DNA of 64,000 nucleotides from DASSQJ01 sp963730165 (GCA_963730165.1 CAVSQS010000002.1:186001-250000); one strand, 5' to 3'; shown: positions 43,267 through 52,324, counted from the stretch's first letter. Notes: generated by a model from the letters alone, not told the origin. Translations and numbers: made by a program.

Positions 43267-44033
43267 AGCGGCGTCACGTACGCCCCGGAGATGCCTCCGT
43301 CGACGAGGAACGTCGAGGCGGTCATGAAGCTCGACTCGTCGGAGGCGAGGAAGAGGACCGCGTTGGCCATCTCCTCCGGCTCCCCGAACCGGCCCATGGG
43401 GACGTGGACGAGCCGCCGTGCCGCCCGCTCCGGGTCGGAGGCGAACAGCTCCTGGAGCAGCGGGGTGTTGACCGGGCCCGGGCAGAGCGCGTTGACCCGG
43501 ATCCCCTGACGGGCGAACTGCACGCCGAGCTCGCGGGTCATCGAGAGCACGCCGCCCTTGGAGGCCGAGTAGCTGATCTGCGAGGTCGCCGCGCCCATGA
43601 CGGCGACGAAGCTCGCGGTGTTGATGATCGAGCCACCACCGCCCTGCTCGAGCATGATCGGGATGACCGCCCGGCAGCACAGGTAGACCGATGTCAGGTT
43701 GACGTCCTGGACCCGCCGCCAGGCGTCGAGGTCGGTGTCGAGGATCGAGTCGTCGTCCGGCGGGCTGATGCCCGCGTTGTTGAAGGCGATGTCGACCCGT
43801 CCGTACCGCTGGACCGTCGTGGCGAACAGGTGCGCGACGTCGGACTCGGACGACACGTCGCAGTGGACGTACAGGCCCGAGACCTCGCCGGCGAGCGCCT
43901 CGCCGGCCTCGTCGGCGAGGTCGGCCACGACGACGGTCGCGCCCTCCTCGGCGAAGCGACGGACCGTCGCGAGGCCGATGCCGGAGCAGCCGCCCGTGAC
44001 GACGGCCACCTTGTCCGCGAGCCTGCCTGACAT
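43263..44033 (-). CDS. Short-chain dehydrogenase/reductase
   Basis: An NAD(P)-dependent SDR of 256 residues. Rossmann motif VAVVTGGCSGIGLATVRRFA, structural NAG in IAFNNAGISPPDDDSILD, and the catalytic YxxxK in SQISYSASKGGVLSMTRELG, with Ser in SIINTASFVAVMGAAT. The alpha-beta ending GRFGEPEEMANAVLFLASDE is classical. Databases tend to call these 3-oxoacyl-ACP reductase; here, between aldehyde dehydrogenase and a gamma-glutamyl hydrolase, it more likely oxidises an alcohol of a gamma-glutamyl substrate. Inference. Confidence 0.85.
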   Translation of the reverse strand: MSGRLADKVAVVTGGCSGIGLATVRRFAEEGATVVVADLADEAGEALAGEVSGLYVHCDVSSESDVAHLFATTVQRYGRVDIAFNNAGISPPDDDSILDTDLDAWRRVQDVNLTSVYLCCRAVIPIMLEQGGGGSIINTASFVAVMGAATSQISYSASKGGVLSMTRELGVQFARQGIRVNALCPGPVNTPLLQELFASDPERAARRLVHVPMGRFGEPEEMANAVLFLASDESSFMTASTFLVDGGISGAYVTPL

Positions 44034-44081
44034 GACGACTCCTGGGGTGAGTGGTAGGGATGGTGCAGCCGGCGCGCCGGC

Positions 44082-45455
44082 TCAGTCGGTGGCGATGAAC
44101 ACGTTCTTGACGTCGGTGAAGGCGTCGAGCGCATCGGGCCCGAGCTCACGGCCGAGTCCGCTCTGCTTGAACCCGCCGAACGGGGTCGAGTAGCGCACCG
44201 AGCTGTGGCTGTTGACCGAGAGGTTCCCCGACTCCACACCGCGCGCGACCCGCAGGGCCCGGCCGACGTCACGGGTCCAGATCGACCCGGAGAGCCCGTA
44301 CGCGGTGTCGTTGGCCTTGGCCAGCGCGTCGGCCTCGTCGTCGAACGGCAGCACCGCGACGACGGGCCCGAAGACCTCCTCCTGCCAGACCCGGTCGCCG
44401 ACCGAGCCGGGCAGGACCACGGTCGGGGGGTACCACCACCCGGCGCCCTCGGGCGCCGAGCCGCGGAAGGCCACGTCGACCGGGCGCTCGGCGTCCTCGA
44501 CGAAGCCGCGCACCGCCTCGCGCTGCCCCGAGCTGACGAGGGGGCCCATCTGGCTGGACTCCTGCCCGGGGTCTCCGACGGCCACCCCCTTGACCGCCAC
44601 CTCGAAGCGCTCCATGAACGCGTCGTACACCGACCGCTCGACGAGGATGCGGCTGCGCGCGCAGCAGTCCTGGCCGGCGTTGTCGAGGAAGGACATCGGG
44701 GCACTGGCGGCGGCCCGCTCGAGGTCGGCATCGGCGAAGACGATGTTGGCGGACTTGCCGCCGAGCTCGAGGGTGACCCGCTTGACGTGGTCGGCGGCCT
44801 TGCGCATGATCCCCTGGCCCACCGGGGTCGAGCCGGTGAAGCAGATCTTGCGGACGTCGGGGTGCGCCACCAGCCGCTCACCGACGACGGAGCCCTTGCC
44901 CGGCAGCACGGTGAGCACCCCCTCGGGGAGGCCGGCCTCGAGCGCCAGCTCGCCGATCCGCATCGCCGTGAGCGGGGTCAGCTCGGCGGGCTTGACGACG
45001 ACGGCGTTCCCGGCGGCCAGGGCCGGGGCCATGCCCCAGCCGAGGATCGGCATCGGGAAGTTCCACGGGACGATGAGGCCGACGACGCCGAGCGGCTCCT
45101 TGAAGGTGACATCGATGCCCCCCGCCACCGGTATCTGCCGACCGAAGAGTCGCTCGGGCGCGGCGGAGTAGTAGCGCAGGACGTCGACGACGTTGCCCGC
45201 CTCCCAGCGTGCGTTGCCGATCGTGTGGCCCGCGTTGCGGACCTCGAGCCGGGCGAGCTCCTCGCGGTGCTCCTCCACGACGTCGGCGAACCGGCGCAGC
45301 AGCATCGCGCGGTCGGCCGGCGAGACGGCGCGCCACGCGGGGCCGACCGTGACGGCGCGGGCGACTGCGGCATCGGCCTGTTCGGCGCCGACGAGCTCGA
45401 CCGTGGTGACGAGCTCCTCGGTCGAGGGGTCGATGACGTCGTGCGTCGTACTCAT
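44082..45455 (-). CDS. Aldehyde dehydrogenase (PuuC-like)
   Basis: NAD-dependent aldehyde dehydrogenase, 457 residues from ATG 45455 (MSTTHDVIDPSTEELVTTVE); an ATG five codons earlier is possible. Active site: VTLELGGKSANIVFADADLE with the glutamate and FLDNAGQDCCARSRILVERS with the catalytic cysteine. The Rossmann block is KICFTGSTPVGQGIM and the asparagine IVPWNFPMPILGW. It lies 11 bases after the GS start region and before the SDR gene. It would oxidise a gamma-glutamyl aldehyde. Confidence 0.92.
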   Translation of the reverse strand: MSTTHDVIDPSTEELVTTVELVGAEQADAAVARAVTVGPAWRAVSPADRAMLLRRFADVVEEHREELARLEVRNAGHTIGNARWEAGNVVDVLRYYSAAPERLFGRQIPVAGGIDVTFKEPLGVVGLIVPWNFPMPILGWGMAPALAAGNAVVVKPAELTPLTAMRIGELALEAGLPEGVLTVLPGKGSVVGERLVAHPDVRKICFTGSTPVGQGIMRKAADHVKRVTLELGGKSANIVFADADLERAAASAPMSFLDNAGQDCCARSRILVERSVYDAFMERFEVAVKGVAVGDPGQESSQMGPLVSSGQREAVRGFVEDAERPVDVAFRGSAPEGAGWWYPPTVVLPGSVGDRVWQEEVFGPVVAVLPFDDEADALAKANDTAYGLSGSIWTRDVGRALRVARGVESGNLSVNSHSSVRYSTPFGGFKQSGLGRELGPDALDAFTDVKNVFIATD

Positions 45456-45466
45456 CGGGATGGTCC

Positions 45467-46852
45467 TCACAGTCTCTCGAAGCCGCGGACCCGCTCCCAG
45501 TCCGTGACCGCGGCGTTGAATGCCGCGAGCTCGACGTCCGCGGCGTTGACGTAGTGGTCGACGACGTCGTCGCCGAAGGCGGTCCGGGCCACCTCGGAAC
45601 CGGCGAGGAGGTCGCGGGCCTCGGCCAGGGTGGTCGGCACGTGCTCGACGTCCGCGGTGTAGGCGTTCCCCTCGAGCGGATCGGCGAGGGGGACCCGGTT
45701 CTCGACCCCGTGCAGGCCGCCGGCAAGCATCGCGGCAATGGCGAGGTAGGGGTTGACGTCACCGCCCGGCACCCGGTTCTCCATCCGCAGGCCGGCCCCG
45801 TGGCCGACGACTCGCAGCGCACAGGTCCGGTTGTCCCGTCCCCAGGCCACAGCGGTGGGAGCGAACGAACCGGGCTGGAACCGCTTGTAGGAGTTGATGT
45901 TCGGTGCGTAGAAGTACGACAGCTCACGCATCGTCGACTGGACGCCGGCGAGGAAGTGGTCGAAGAGCTCGCTCTGCCCGCCCGGGCGGTCCGCGTCGGC
46001 GAAGGCGATGGAGCCGTCGAGGCCACGCAACGAGAGGTGGATGTGGCACGAGTTGCCCTCGCGCTCGTCGAACTTGGCCATGAAGGTCATCGACATGCCG
46101 TGCCGGGCGGCGATCTCCTTGGCCGCGGTCTTGTACACCACGTGGTTGTCGCACGTGCGGACGACGTCGTCGTAGAGGAAGGCGATCTCGTGCTGTCCGA
46201 GGTTGCACTCGCCCTTGGCGCCCTCCACCGTGCAGCCCGCCTCGTACATCTCTCCCCGGATCTCGCGGAGCACGGGCTCGACCTTGGTGCCGCCGAGGAT
46301 GGAGTAGTCGACGTTGTAGCGGTTGGCGCCGGTGAGGCCCTGGTAGCGGCGGTCCCAGGCGTCGTCGAAGGAGTTCTCGAAGAGGATGAACTCCAGCTCG
46401 GTCCCGGACACCCCCCGGTAGCCGAGGGTCTCGGCACGCTCGGCCTGTCTCCGCAGGATCGCGCGAGGGCTCTGGCGGACCGGGCCGCTGCCGTCCAGCC
46501 ACTGCAGGTCGCACTGGATCATGACGCTGCCCGGCTGTCCCGGGGTGCGCCGCAGCGTCGACATGTCGAGGACGAACTCGAAGTCGCCGTACCCCCTCTC
46601 CCACGACGAGATGGCGTAGCCGCCGACCGTGTTCATCTCGACGTCGACGGCGAGGAGGTAGTTGCAGCCCTCGGTGCCGTGCTCGAGGACGTGGTCGAGG
46701 AAGTACGCGGCGTGCAGGCGCTTGCCCTGCAGCCGGCCCTGCATGTCGGTGAACGCGACGACGACGGTGTCGACGGCGCCCGACCGGACGTCGGCGCGCA
46801 GGCGCTCGAGGGTCAGCTGGGGCGGGCCGTCGGGGTGGATGGAGCTCGGCAT
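45467..46852 (-). CDS. Glutamine synthetase-family gamma-glutamylating enzyme
   Basis: A GS-fold enzyme, 461 residues, of the PuuA/GlnA3 group that attaches glutamate to an amine. It lacks the adenylylation-site context of GlnA. Active-site blocks: SGTELEFILFENSFDDAWDR, MTFMAKFDEREGNSCHIHLS and GFERL ending; QSPRAILRRQAERAETLGYR is GS-like. MQGRLQGKRLHAAYFLDH opens the N-terminal domain. Substrate could be putrescine or another polyamine, monoamine or ethanolamine. It begins the catabolic operon; a GntR regulator is divergent in order but on the same strand upstream (15 bases before it). Confidence 0.87.
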   Translation of the reverse strand: MPSSIHPDGPPQLTLERLRADVRSGAVDTVVVAFTDMQGRLQGKRLHAAYFLDHVLEHGTEGCNYLLAVDVEMNTVGGYAISSWERGYGDFEFVLDMSTLRRTPGQPGSVMIQCDLQWLDGSGPVRQSPRAILRRQAERAETLGYRGVSGTELEFILFENSFDDAWDRRYQGLTGANRYNVDYSILGGTKVEPVLREIRGEMYEAGCTVEGAKGECNLGQHEIAFLYDDVVRTCDNHVVYKTAAKEIAARHGMSMTFMAKFDEREGNSCHIHLSLRGLDGSIAFADADRPGGQSELFDHFLAGVQSTMRELSYFYAPNINSYKRFQPGSFAPTAVAWGRDNRTCALRVVGHGAGLRMENRVPGGDVNPYLAIAAMLAGGLHGVENRVPLADPLEGNAYTADVEHVPTTLAEARDLLAGSEVARTAFGDDVVDHYVNAADVELAAFNAAVTDWERVRGFERL

Positions 46853-46867
46853 GGGTGTCCTCCTACG

Positions 46868-47599
46868 TCATCCGATGAGTCCGCGGAGCAGCGCCGACGT
46901 GCCGTCGCAGTGCTCCTCCATCGTGGCCCGGGCCCCCTCGGCGTCACCGTCGAGCACGGCCTCCACGATCGCGTCGTGCTGCTCGTGCGAGTGTTCGATG
47001 TTGGCCCGCAGCACCGGGATGGCCGCGAGCAGCTCGCCGATGGCGGCCTGGGCCCGGGTGACCGCCTCGATGACCATCGGCGCCCCGGTGACGGTCGCGA
47101 TGGCCAGGTGGAGCCTGGAGTCCGCCACCCGCAGCGTGTCGGGACCGGCCCCGCGCACCGCGCGGGCCGAGTCGCGCAGCCACCGCCGCTGGTCGGCGGC
47201 GAGCGCCCGGGTCGCGGCCAGCCTGGCCGCGCCCGGCTCGACGATGCGACGGAACTCGAGGGCGTCCTCGAGGGCGGCGCCGTGGCGGACCGCCACCCCC
47301 GTGCCGGACGGGTCGGGGCCCCGGTACACGACCTCGGAACCCCCTGCGCGCCCGCGGGTGGTCCGGATCAGCCCGGACTCGCGCAGGGCCGCCATCGCCT
47401 CCCGCAGGGTGTTGCGCGAGACACCGAGCCGTTCGGCGAGCTCGCGCTCGGGCGGTAGCGTCTCGCCCTCGACGAAGACACCGAGCCGGATGGCGGTGGC
47501 GAGCTGCTCGACCGTCGTCTCGAAGACGTTGCCGACCGTCGGCCGCAGCACCGCGTCGGGCAGCCGCGTCGTGGCGGTCGTCGACGGGACGTCGGTCAT
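46868..47599 (-). CDS. GntR/FadR-family regulator
   Basis: A transcription factor of 243 residues from ATG 47599 (MTDVPSTTATTRLPDAVLRP). The winged helix-turn-helix is LPPERELAERLGVSRNTLRE at about residues 48-67, the C-terminal FCD domain has DALEFRRIVEPGAARLAATR and ADSRLHLAIATVTGAPMVIE. FadR-type metal ligands are present in HEQHDAIVEAVLDGDAEGAR. It directly precedes the glutamine-synthetase-like gene and probably represses the whole operon. The longer frame to 47899 is not used. Confidence 0.85.
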   Translation of the reverse strand: MTDVPSTTATTRLPDAVLRPTVGNVFETTVEQLATAIRLGVFVEGETLPPERELAERLGVSRNTLREAMAALRESGLIRTTRGRAGGSEVVYRGPDPSGTGVAVRHGAALEDALEFRRIVEPGAARLAATRALAADQRRWLRDSARAVRGAGPDTLRVADSRLHLAIATVTGAPMVIEAVTRAQAAIGELLAAIPVLRANIEHSHEQHDAIVEAVLDGDAEGARATMEEHCDGTSALLRGLIG

Positions 47600-47676
47600 G
47601 GAGGCGAGTATGCACCTGAATGGTCCGGGCGTGAACCTTTGACGCCCAGCCGGGAGCGGCTCGGCAGGCGCCGTTG

Positions 47677-48771
47677 TCACACCAGGCGGGTCAGCCACCC
47701 GTGGGTGTCCTCGACCCGGCCGTACTGGACATCGAGCAACCGGGTCCGGAGCGCGCGGGTGACCTCGCCGCCCTCCTCGCCCGCCGTCGAGGGCGCCGAG
47801 CCGCCCTCCCACCGGAGCTCCCCGACGGGGGTGACGACGGCCGCGGTGCCGCACGCGAACACCTCGGTGATCTCGCCGCTCGCGACCCCGTCCTTCCACT
47901 CCTCGATCTCGATGCGTCGCTCCTCGGGGTCCAGCCCGAGCTCCTTCGCGAGCTGGAGGATCGAGCTCCGGGTGACGCCCTCGAGGATCGTCCCGGTGAG
48001 CTCGGGCGTCATCAGCCGGTTGTCCCGGGTGACGAAGAAGAGGTTCATCCCCCCGAGCTCCTCGATGTAGGTGTGGGTCGAGGAGTCGAGGAAGACGGCC
48101 TGGTCACAGCCGTGCTCGATGCCCTCGAGCTGCCCGGCGAGCGAGGAGGCGTAGTTGCCACCGGTCTTCGCGGCGCCGGTGCCACCGGCGCCCGCGCGGG
48201 CGTAGTGCTCGGAGATCCACAGGGTGACCGGCTCCAGACCGCGGGGGAAGTAGGCGCCCGCCGGGGACGCGATGAGGGAGTACGTCACCTCGTTCGCCGG
48301 CCGGACGCCGAGGAAGGGCTCGGAGGCGTACATGAACGGCCGCAGGTACAGGCTCGTCTCGCCGGTGCCGTACGCCGGCACCCACGGCTCGTCGACCTCG
48401 ACGAGGGCCCGGAGTGAGCCGATGAAGTCGTCGGTGGGCAGCACGGGGAGGGCGAGGCGGCGGGCGCTGCGCTGCATCCGCTCGGCGTTGGCCTCGGGGC
48501 GGAAGGCCCACACCGAGCCGTCCTCGTGGCGGTAGGCCTTGAGGCCCTCGAAGACCTCCTGGGCGTAGTGGAGCACCGCCGCGCTCGGCATGAGGGTGAT
48601 CGGGCCGTAGGCGGTGACGGCGGCGGCGTGCCAGCCGTCGCTCTTGGTCCACGTCGCCGTGACCATGTGGTCGGTGAAGTACAGCCCGAAACCGGGGTTG
48701 GCGAGGATCTCCTCGCGGCGGGCGTCGCTCGCCGGGTCGGGCCGACGGTGCAGGTCGAAGGTCAGGCTCAT
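47677..48771 (-). CDS. ilvE: Branched-chain amino acid aminotransferase
   Basis: Final transamination in valine, isoleucine and leucine synthesis; PLP class IV, 364 residues. The PLP lysine is in GGTGAAKTGGNYASSLAGQL, and RPFMYASEPFLGVRPANEV, GLKAYRHEDGSVWAFRPEAN and GGMNLFFVTRDNRLMTPELT are typical. FACGTAAVVTPVGELRWEGG is the C-terminal fold IV signature. Start ATG 48771 after GGACC. 126 bases separate it from leuB upstream. Confidence 0.95.
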   Translation of the reverse strand: MSLTFDLHRRPDPASDARREEILANPGFGLYFTDHMVTATWTKSDGWHAAAVTAYGPITLMPSAAVLHYAQEVFEGLKAYRHEDGSVWAFRPEANAERMQRSARRLALPVLPTDDFIGSLRALVEVDEPWVPAYGTGETSLYLRPFMYASEPFLGVRPANEVTYSLIASPAGAYFPRGLEPVTLWISEHYARAGAGGTGAAKTGGNYASSLAGQLEGIEHGCDQAVFLDSSTHTYIEELGGMNLFFVTRDNRLMTPELTGTILEGVTRSSILQLAKELGLDPEERRIEIEEWKDGVASGEITEVFACGTAAVVTPVGELRWEGGSAPSTAGEEGGEVTRALRTRLLDVQYGRVEDTHGWLTRLV

Positions 48772-48897
48772 GGGACGGGCGGTCCTTTCCTCGGGGAGCG
48801 ACGATGCTTCTCCGGGAGAGGCTACTCGGACGAGGAGGGGGTGGGACGCGACGGCCGACGGCCGCGGAGCCGGGTCGCGGCGTGCGCGAGGGTGTCG

Positions 48898-49971
48898 TCA
48901 GAGACGGGCGGCGATGGCGTCGCCGACCGCGCTCGTCGACCGCGGGGCGCTCCCCCGCTCGGCGAGGTCGGCGGCCACCGCCTGCTCGACTCGGGCGGCC
49001 TCCTCGGTGCGACCGAGGTGGGCGAGCAGCATCGCGACGGAGAGGATCGTCGCCGTCGGGTCGGCGACACCGCGGCCGGCGATGTCGGGCGCCGAGCCGT
49101 GCACCGGCTCGAACATGCTCGGGTAGCGGCGCTCGGGGTTGATGTTGCCGCTCGCGGCGAGGCCGATGCCCCCGGCGACGGCGGCGGCGATGTCGGTGAT
49201 GATGTCGCCGAAGAGGTTGTCGGTGACGATGACGTCGAAGCGGCCGGGGTCGGTCGCGAGGAAGATCGTCGCGGCATCGACGTGCTGGTACGCCGTCTCG
49301 ACCTCGGGGAAGTTGGCCCCGACCTCCTCGACGGTGCGCCGCCACAGGTGCCCGGCGTGGGTGAGGACGTTGTGCTTGTGGACGAGGGTGAGGTGCCGGC
49401 GGGGGCGCGCGGTCGCCCGGGCGAAGGCGTCGCGGACGACCCGCTCCACCCCGAACCGGGTGTTGACGCTCACCTCGGTGGCGATCTCGTGCGGGGTGCC
49501 CGACCGCAGCGAGCCGCCGTTGCCGACGTAGGGGCCCTCGGTGCCCTCGCGGACGACGACGAAGTCGATGCCGTGCGGGGCCACCCGCTCGACCGCCAAC
49601 GGGCTCTCGACCCCCGCGTAGAGCTTGGCCGGTCTCAGGTTGACGTAGTGCTCGAGCGCGAAGCGGAGCGGGAGGAGGACCCCCCGCTCGAGGACGCCGC
49701 TCGGTACGCTCGGGTCGCCGATCGCCCCGAGGAGGATCGCGTCGTGCTCCTTGACCTCCTCGAGGACCGAGCCCGGGAGGGTCTCGCCCGTCGCGTGCCA
49801 GCGCCGGGCCCCGAGGTCGTACTCGGTCGTCGAGATCGTGCGGCCGGCCGAGGCGGTCGCGGCCTCGAGCACCTTCAGTCCCTCGGCGACGACCTCGGGA
49901 CCGATGCCGTCGCCGCCGATGACGGCGATGTCGAGGGTCGTCGAGGGCGTCTCGGCGGCGGGCGCGGTCAT
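48898..49971 (-). CDS. leuB: 3-isopropylmalate dehydrogenase
   Basis: Oxidatively decarboxylates 3-isopropylmalate, and 3-methylmalate in the citramalate route. It has 357 residues. Substrate and NAD blocks: DIAVIGGDGIGPEVVAEGLK, FVVVREGTEGPYVGNGGSLR and DVIVTDNLFGDIITDIAAAV. PERRYPSMFEPVHGSAPDIA is the loop near the nicotinamide. ATG 49971. It follows a hairpin and a short 31-residue gene, on the same strand. Confidence 0.95.
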   Translation of the reverse strand: MTAPAAETPSTTLDIAVIGGDGIGPEVVAEGLKVLEAATASAGRTISTTEYDLGARRWHATGETLPGSVLEEVKEHDAILLGAIGDPSVPSGVLERGVLLPLRFALEHYVNLRPAKLYAGVESPLAVERVAPHGIDFVVVREGTEGPYVGNGGSLRSGTPHEIATEVSVNTRFGVERVVRDAFARATARPRRHLTLVHKHNVLTHAGHLWRRTVEEVGANFPEVETAYQHVDAATIFLATDPGRFDVIVTDNLFGDIITDIAAAVAGGIGLAASGNINPERRYPSMFEPVHGSAPDIAGRGVADPTATILSVAMLLAHLGRTEEAARVEQAVAADLAERGSAPRSTSAVGDAIAARL

Positions 49972-50004
49972 GGGTTCAGCCTAGGTATGGAGTCCGGGAT
50001 GCGG

Positions 50005-50043
50005 ACGGGCCGTCCCAGCCAGTGGTATGGCGGGACGGCCCGT
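50005..50043 (-). terminator. Terminator between the small peptide gene and leuB
   Basis: A perfect 12-bp inverted repeat, 50005-50016 with 50032-50043, around 15 bases. It starts 17 bases after the stop of the small gene at 50060 and ends 34 bases before the leuB start, so it would end the small gene's transcript. It might also act as a leader structure for leuB. Confidence 0.65.
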
Positions 50044-50059
50044 GCGAAGGCCGTGGACG

Positions 50060-50155
50060 TCAGTCGTCGGAGTGGCCCTGGTCGCGCAGGTCCATCGACT
50101 CCTGCAGTGCCTGGCGGGCCAGTGCGGCCTCGTCGTAGCCCTGGGTCTCGTTCAT
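50060..50155 (-). CDS. Small acidic peptide, 31 residues
   Basis: A short gene, ATG 50155 to TGA, encoding MNETQGYDEAALARQALQES followed by MDLRDQGHSDD. It has 5 Asp, 3 Glu and two Arg, and is predicted to form a helix between residues 8 and 22. Codon use looks like that of neighbours and a stable hairpin follows, which supports a real transcript. A ribosome site is only weak (GGAGACGAGAG before ATG). I know no named family. It may be a small regulator or an annotation-free orphan. Confidence 0.5.
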   Translation of the reverse strand: MNETQGYDEAALARQALQESMDLRDQGHSDD

Positions 50156-50561
50156 GGTGCTCTCGTCTCCGCGGCTCTCGCCGCACGTCGTCGGGTGTGG
50201 GGTTCCGGTGCTCGAGCCGGTTGTGCAGCCGGCGAGCGGTCAGCGACGTCGCGGGATCTCCGCGGCGAGGGTGCTGACTACCGGGCCTCGCCGCGGCCGG
50301 GAATGAGGAGTACCTCGAGCCGCATCACGTGTCCGACGGTACGTGGACGTCCTACTACCCGTCAGGTGGTTTTCACGATGTGGACGTCGCACCTCCTGAG
50401 ACCTGCGCCACAGTGGGCCTGGGCCGCTGGATCCGTGTCGATCCTGTGCCGAGACCGTGGTTTCCGTAGTGCGAGTCGGCGATCGGGCGCGGCCTGCCGT
50501 GCGTGGGACGCCGACGGCGGGCCCCCCGCAGGGCGGCCCGCCGTCCGGTCGGGCGGCCGGG
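50156..50561. other. Intergenic region with repeated GTGGACGTC motif
   Basis: No gene is seen in these 406 bases. GTGGACGTC occurs at 50343-50351 and 50380-50388, the latter within CACGATGTGGACG (50374-50386). The same 13 bases occur in reverse at 40347-40359 upstream of the cimA leader, and GTGGACGTC again at 52300-52308 before serA. Promoter of the small gene at 50155 should be here. The serA terminator hairpin occupies the last part. Confidence 0.4.
50513..50545 (-). terminator. Terminator after serA
   Basis: GACGGCGGGCC (50513-50523) pairs with GGCCCGCCGTC (50535-50545) around 11 bases, 17 bases after the serA stop on the minus strand. No T run follows. Confidence 0.7.
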
Positions 50562-52148
50562 TCAGGCCAGGCTGACCGTGCGCACGGTGTCGGTGCCGAT
50601 CTCGCCGGCGATCGCCGCGACGACGTCGTCGGGGATCGCGCTGTCGACGGTGAGCGCGACGAGGGCCTCACCCCGGTCGTCGTCACGCGAGACCTGCATC
50701 CCGGCGATGTTGACGTCGGCGTCGCCGAGCAGCCGGCCGACCGCGCCGATCACCCCGGGCCGGTCGACGTACGAGAAGAAGGCCATGTGCTCGCTCAGCG
50801 GGATCTCGAGGTCGAAGCCGTTGACCCCGATGATCTTCTGGACCATCTTCGGGCCGGTCAGGGTGCCGGCCACCGCGACGGTGGTGCCGTCGGCCAGGGT
50901 GCCCGTGAGCGTCGTGACGTTGCGGAAGTCGTCGGCGACAGCCTCGGTGACCAGCCTCGACTCGCACCCGCGCTCCTTGGCGAGCAGCGGCGCGTTGACG
51001 TAGGTGACCGGGTCCTCGGTGACGTCGGTGAAGAGGCCCTTGAGCGCGGAGAGCTCCCAGATCGAGACATCGTGCCGGGTGATCTCGCCGCACACCTCGA
51101 CGTCGAGCTGCACCGGGACCGACCCGGCGATGGCCGTGAAGACGCGGCCGAGCTTCTCGACGAGGTCGATCCCGGGCCGCACCTCCTCGGCGACGGTCCC
51201 GCCCGAGACGTTGACGGCGTCGGGGACGAGGTCGCCGCCGAGGGCGAGCCGGACCGACTTCGCGACGGCGACACCGGCCTTCTCCTGGGCCTCCTCGGTC
51301 GAGGCGCCGAGGTGCGGGGTCACGACGACCTGCTCGTACGCGAAGAGGGGGCTGTCGGTGCACGGCTCCTTGGCGAACACGTCGATACCGGCCCCGGCGA
51401 CGCGACCCTCGGCGATGGCGTCGGCGAGCGCCTCCTCGTCGAGGACACCGCCGCGGGCGGCGTTGATGACGTGGACGGTGGGCTTGACCTTGGCCAGGGC
51501 CTCCTTGCCGATCAGCCCCATCGTCTCGGGCGTCTTCGGCAGGTGGATGGTGATGACGTCGGACTCCGCGAGCAGCTCGTCGAGCGTGACGAGGCGGGCG
51601 CCGAGCTGGCCGGCGCGCTGGACCGACACGTACGGGTCGTACGCGAGGATCTCGACGCCGAAGCCCTTGAGCCGCTCGGCCACGAGCTGGCCGATCCGGC
51701 CGAACCCGACGATGCCGACCTTCTTCTCGAACAGCTCGACGCCGCCGTACTGGCTGCGCTTCCAGGCCCCCGCCTTGAGGGCGGCGTTCGCCGGGGCGAT
51801 GTTGCGCGCCGAGGCGAGCATCAGCCCGACGGCGAGCTCGGCCGCGCTCGTGATGTTCGAGGTGGGGGCATTGACCACCATGACGCCGGCCTTCGTCGCG
51901 GCGTCGATGTCGACGTTGTCGAGGCCGACCCCGGCGCGGGCGATGACCCGCAGGCCTCGGGCCGCAGCGATCGCCTCGGCATCCATCTTCGTGGCGGAGC
52001 GGATCAGGACGGCGTCCACGCCGTCGAGCGCCGGCAGCAGGGCGGACCGGTCCGCCCCGTCGGTGTGGCGGACCTCGAAGTCCGGCCCGAGGGCCTCGAG
52101 GGTCGCGGGGGAGAGCTCTTCGGCGATGAGGACGACGGGCTTGGTCAC
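50562..52148 (-). CDS. serA: D-3-phosphoglycerate dehydrogenase
   Basis: First enzyme of serine synthesis, 528 residues, the long actinobacterial form with an intervening ASB domain and a C-terminal ACT domain. NAD-binding: VGIVGFGRIGQLVAERLKGF; catalytic Arg/Glu/His: VINAARGGVLDEEALADAIA and VVTPHLGASTEEAQEKAGVA. The ACT domain reads RPGVIGAVGRLLGDADVNIA. ATG 52148 follows AAGG. Upstream is a region with a GTGGACGTC motif (52300-52308) before the gene of a membrane protein. Confidence 0.95.
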   Translation of the reverse strand: MTKPVVLIAEELSPATLEALGPDFEVRHTDGADRSALLPALDGVDAVLIRSATKMDAEAIAAARGLRVIARAGVGLDNVDIDAATKAGVMVVNAPTSNITSAAELAVGLMLASARNIAPANAALKAGAWKRSQYGGVELFEKKVGIVGFGRIGQLVAERLKGFGVEILAYDPYVSVQRAGQLGARLVTLDELLAESDVITIHLPKTPETMGLIGKEALAKVKPTVHVINAARGGVLDEEALADAIAEGRVAGAGIDVFAKEPCTDSPLFAYEQVVVTPHLGASTEEAQEKAGVAVAKSVRLALGGDLVPDAVNVSGGTVAEEVRPGIDLVEKLGRVFTAIAGSVPVQLDVEVCGEITRHDVSIWELSALKGLFTDVTEDPVTYVNAPLLAKERGCESRLVTEAVADDFRNVTTLTGTLADGTTVAVAGTLTGPKMVQKIIGVNGFDLEIPLSEHMAFFSYVDRPGVIGAVGRLLGDADVNIAGMQVSRDDDRGEALVALTVDSAIPDDVVAAIAGEIGTDTVRTVSLA

Positions 52149-52324
52149 GAAAGGTTCCTACTTCCGGTGCAGGCGGTGGATGTCCCGATGGGGGTGCGCC
52201 CCGTCCGGCGGTGCCGGGGGCGGTGCGCCGTCGCCACGGGGCGACGGCGGTCCGGCACGCCGCTGTGCCGGCGCCACCATGATAGGTGGGGGTCAGCATG
52301 TGGACGTCATCGCCCACCATGCGG

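Noticed and set aside
49968..50186. A 72-codon minus-strand frame overlapping the small 31-residue gene
   Set aside because: Arg/Pro-rich shadow in another frame; it crosses the hairpin at 50005-50043 and has no ribosome site.
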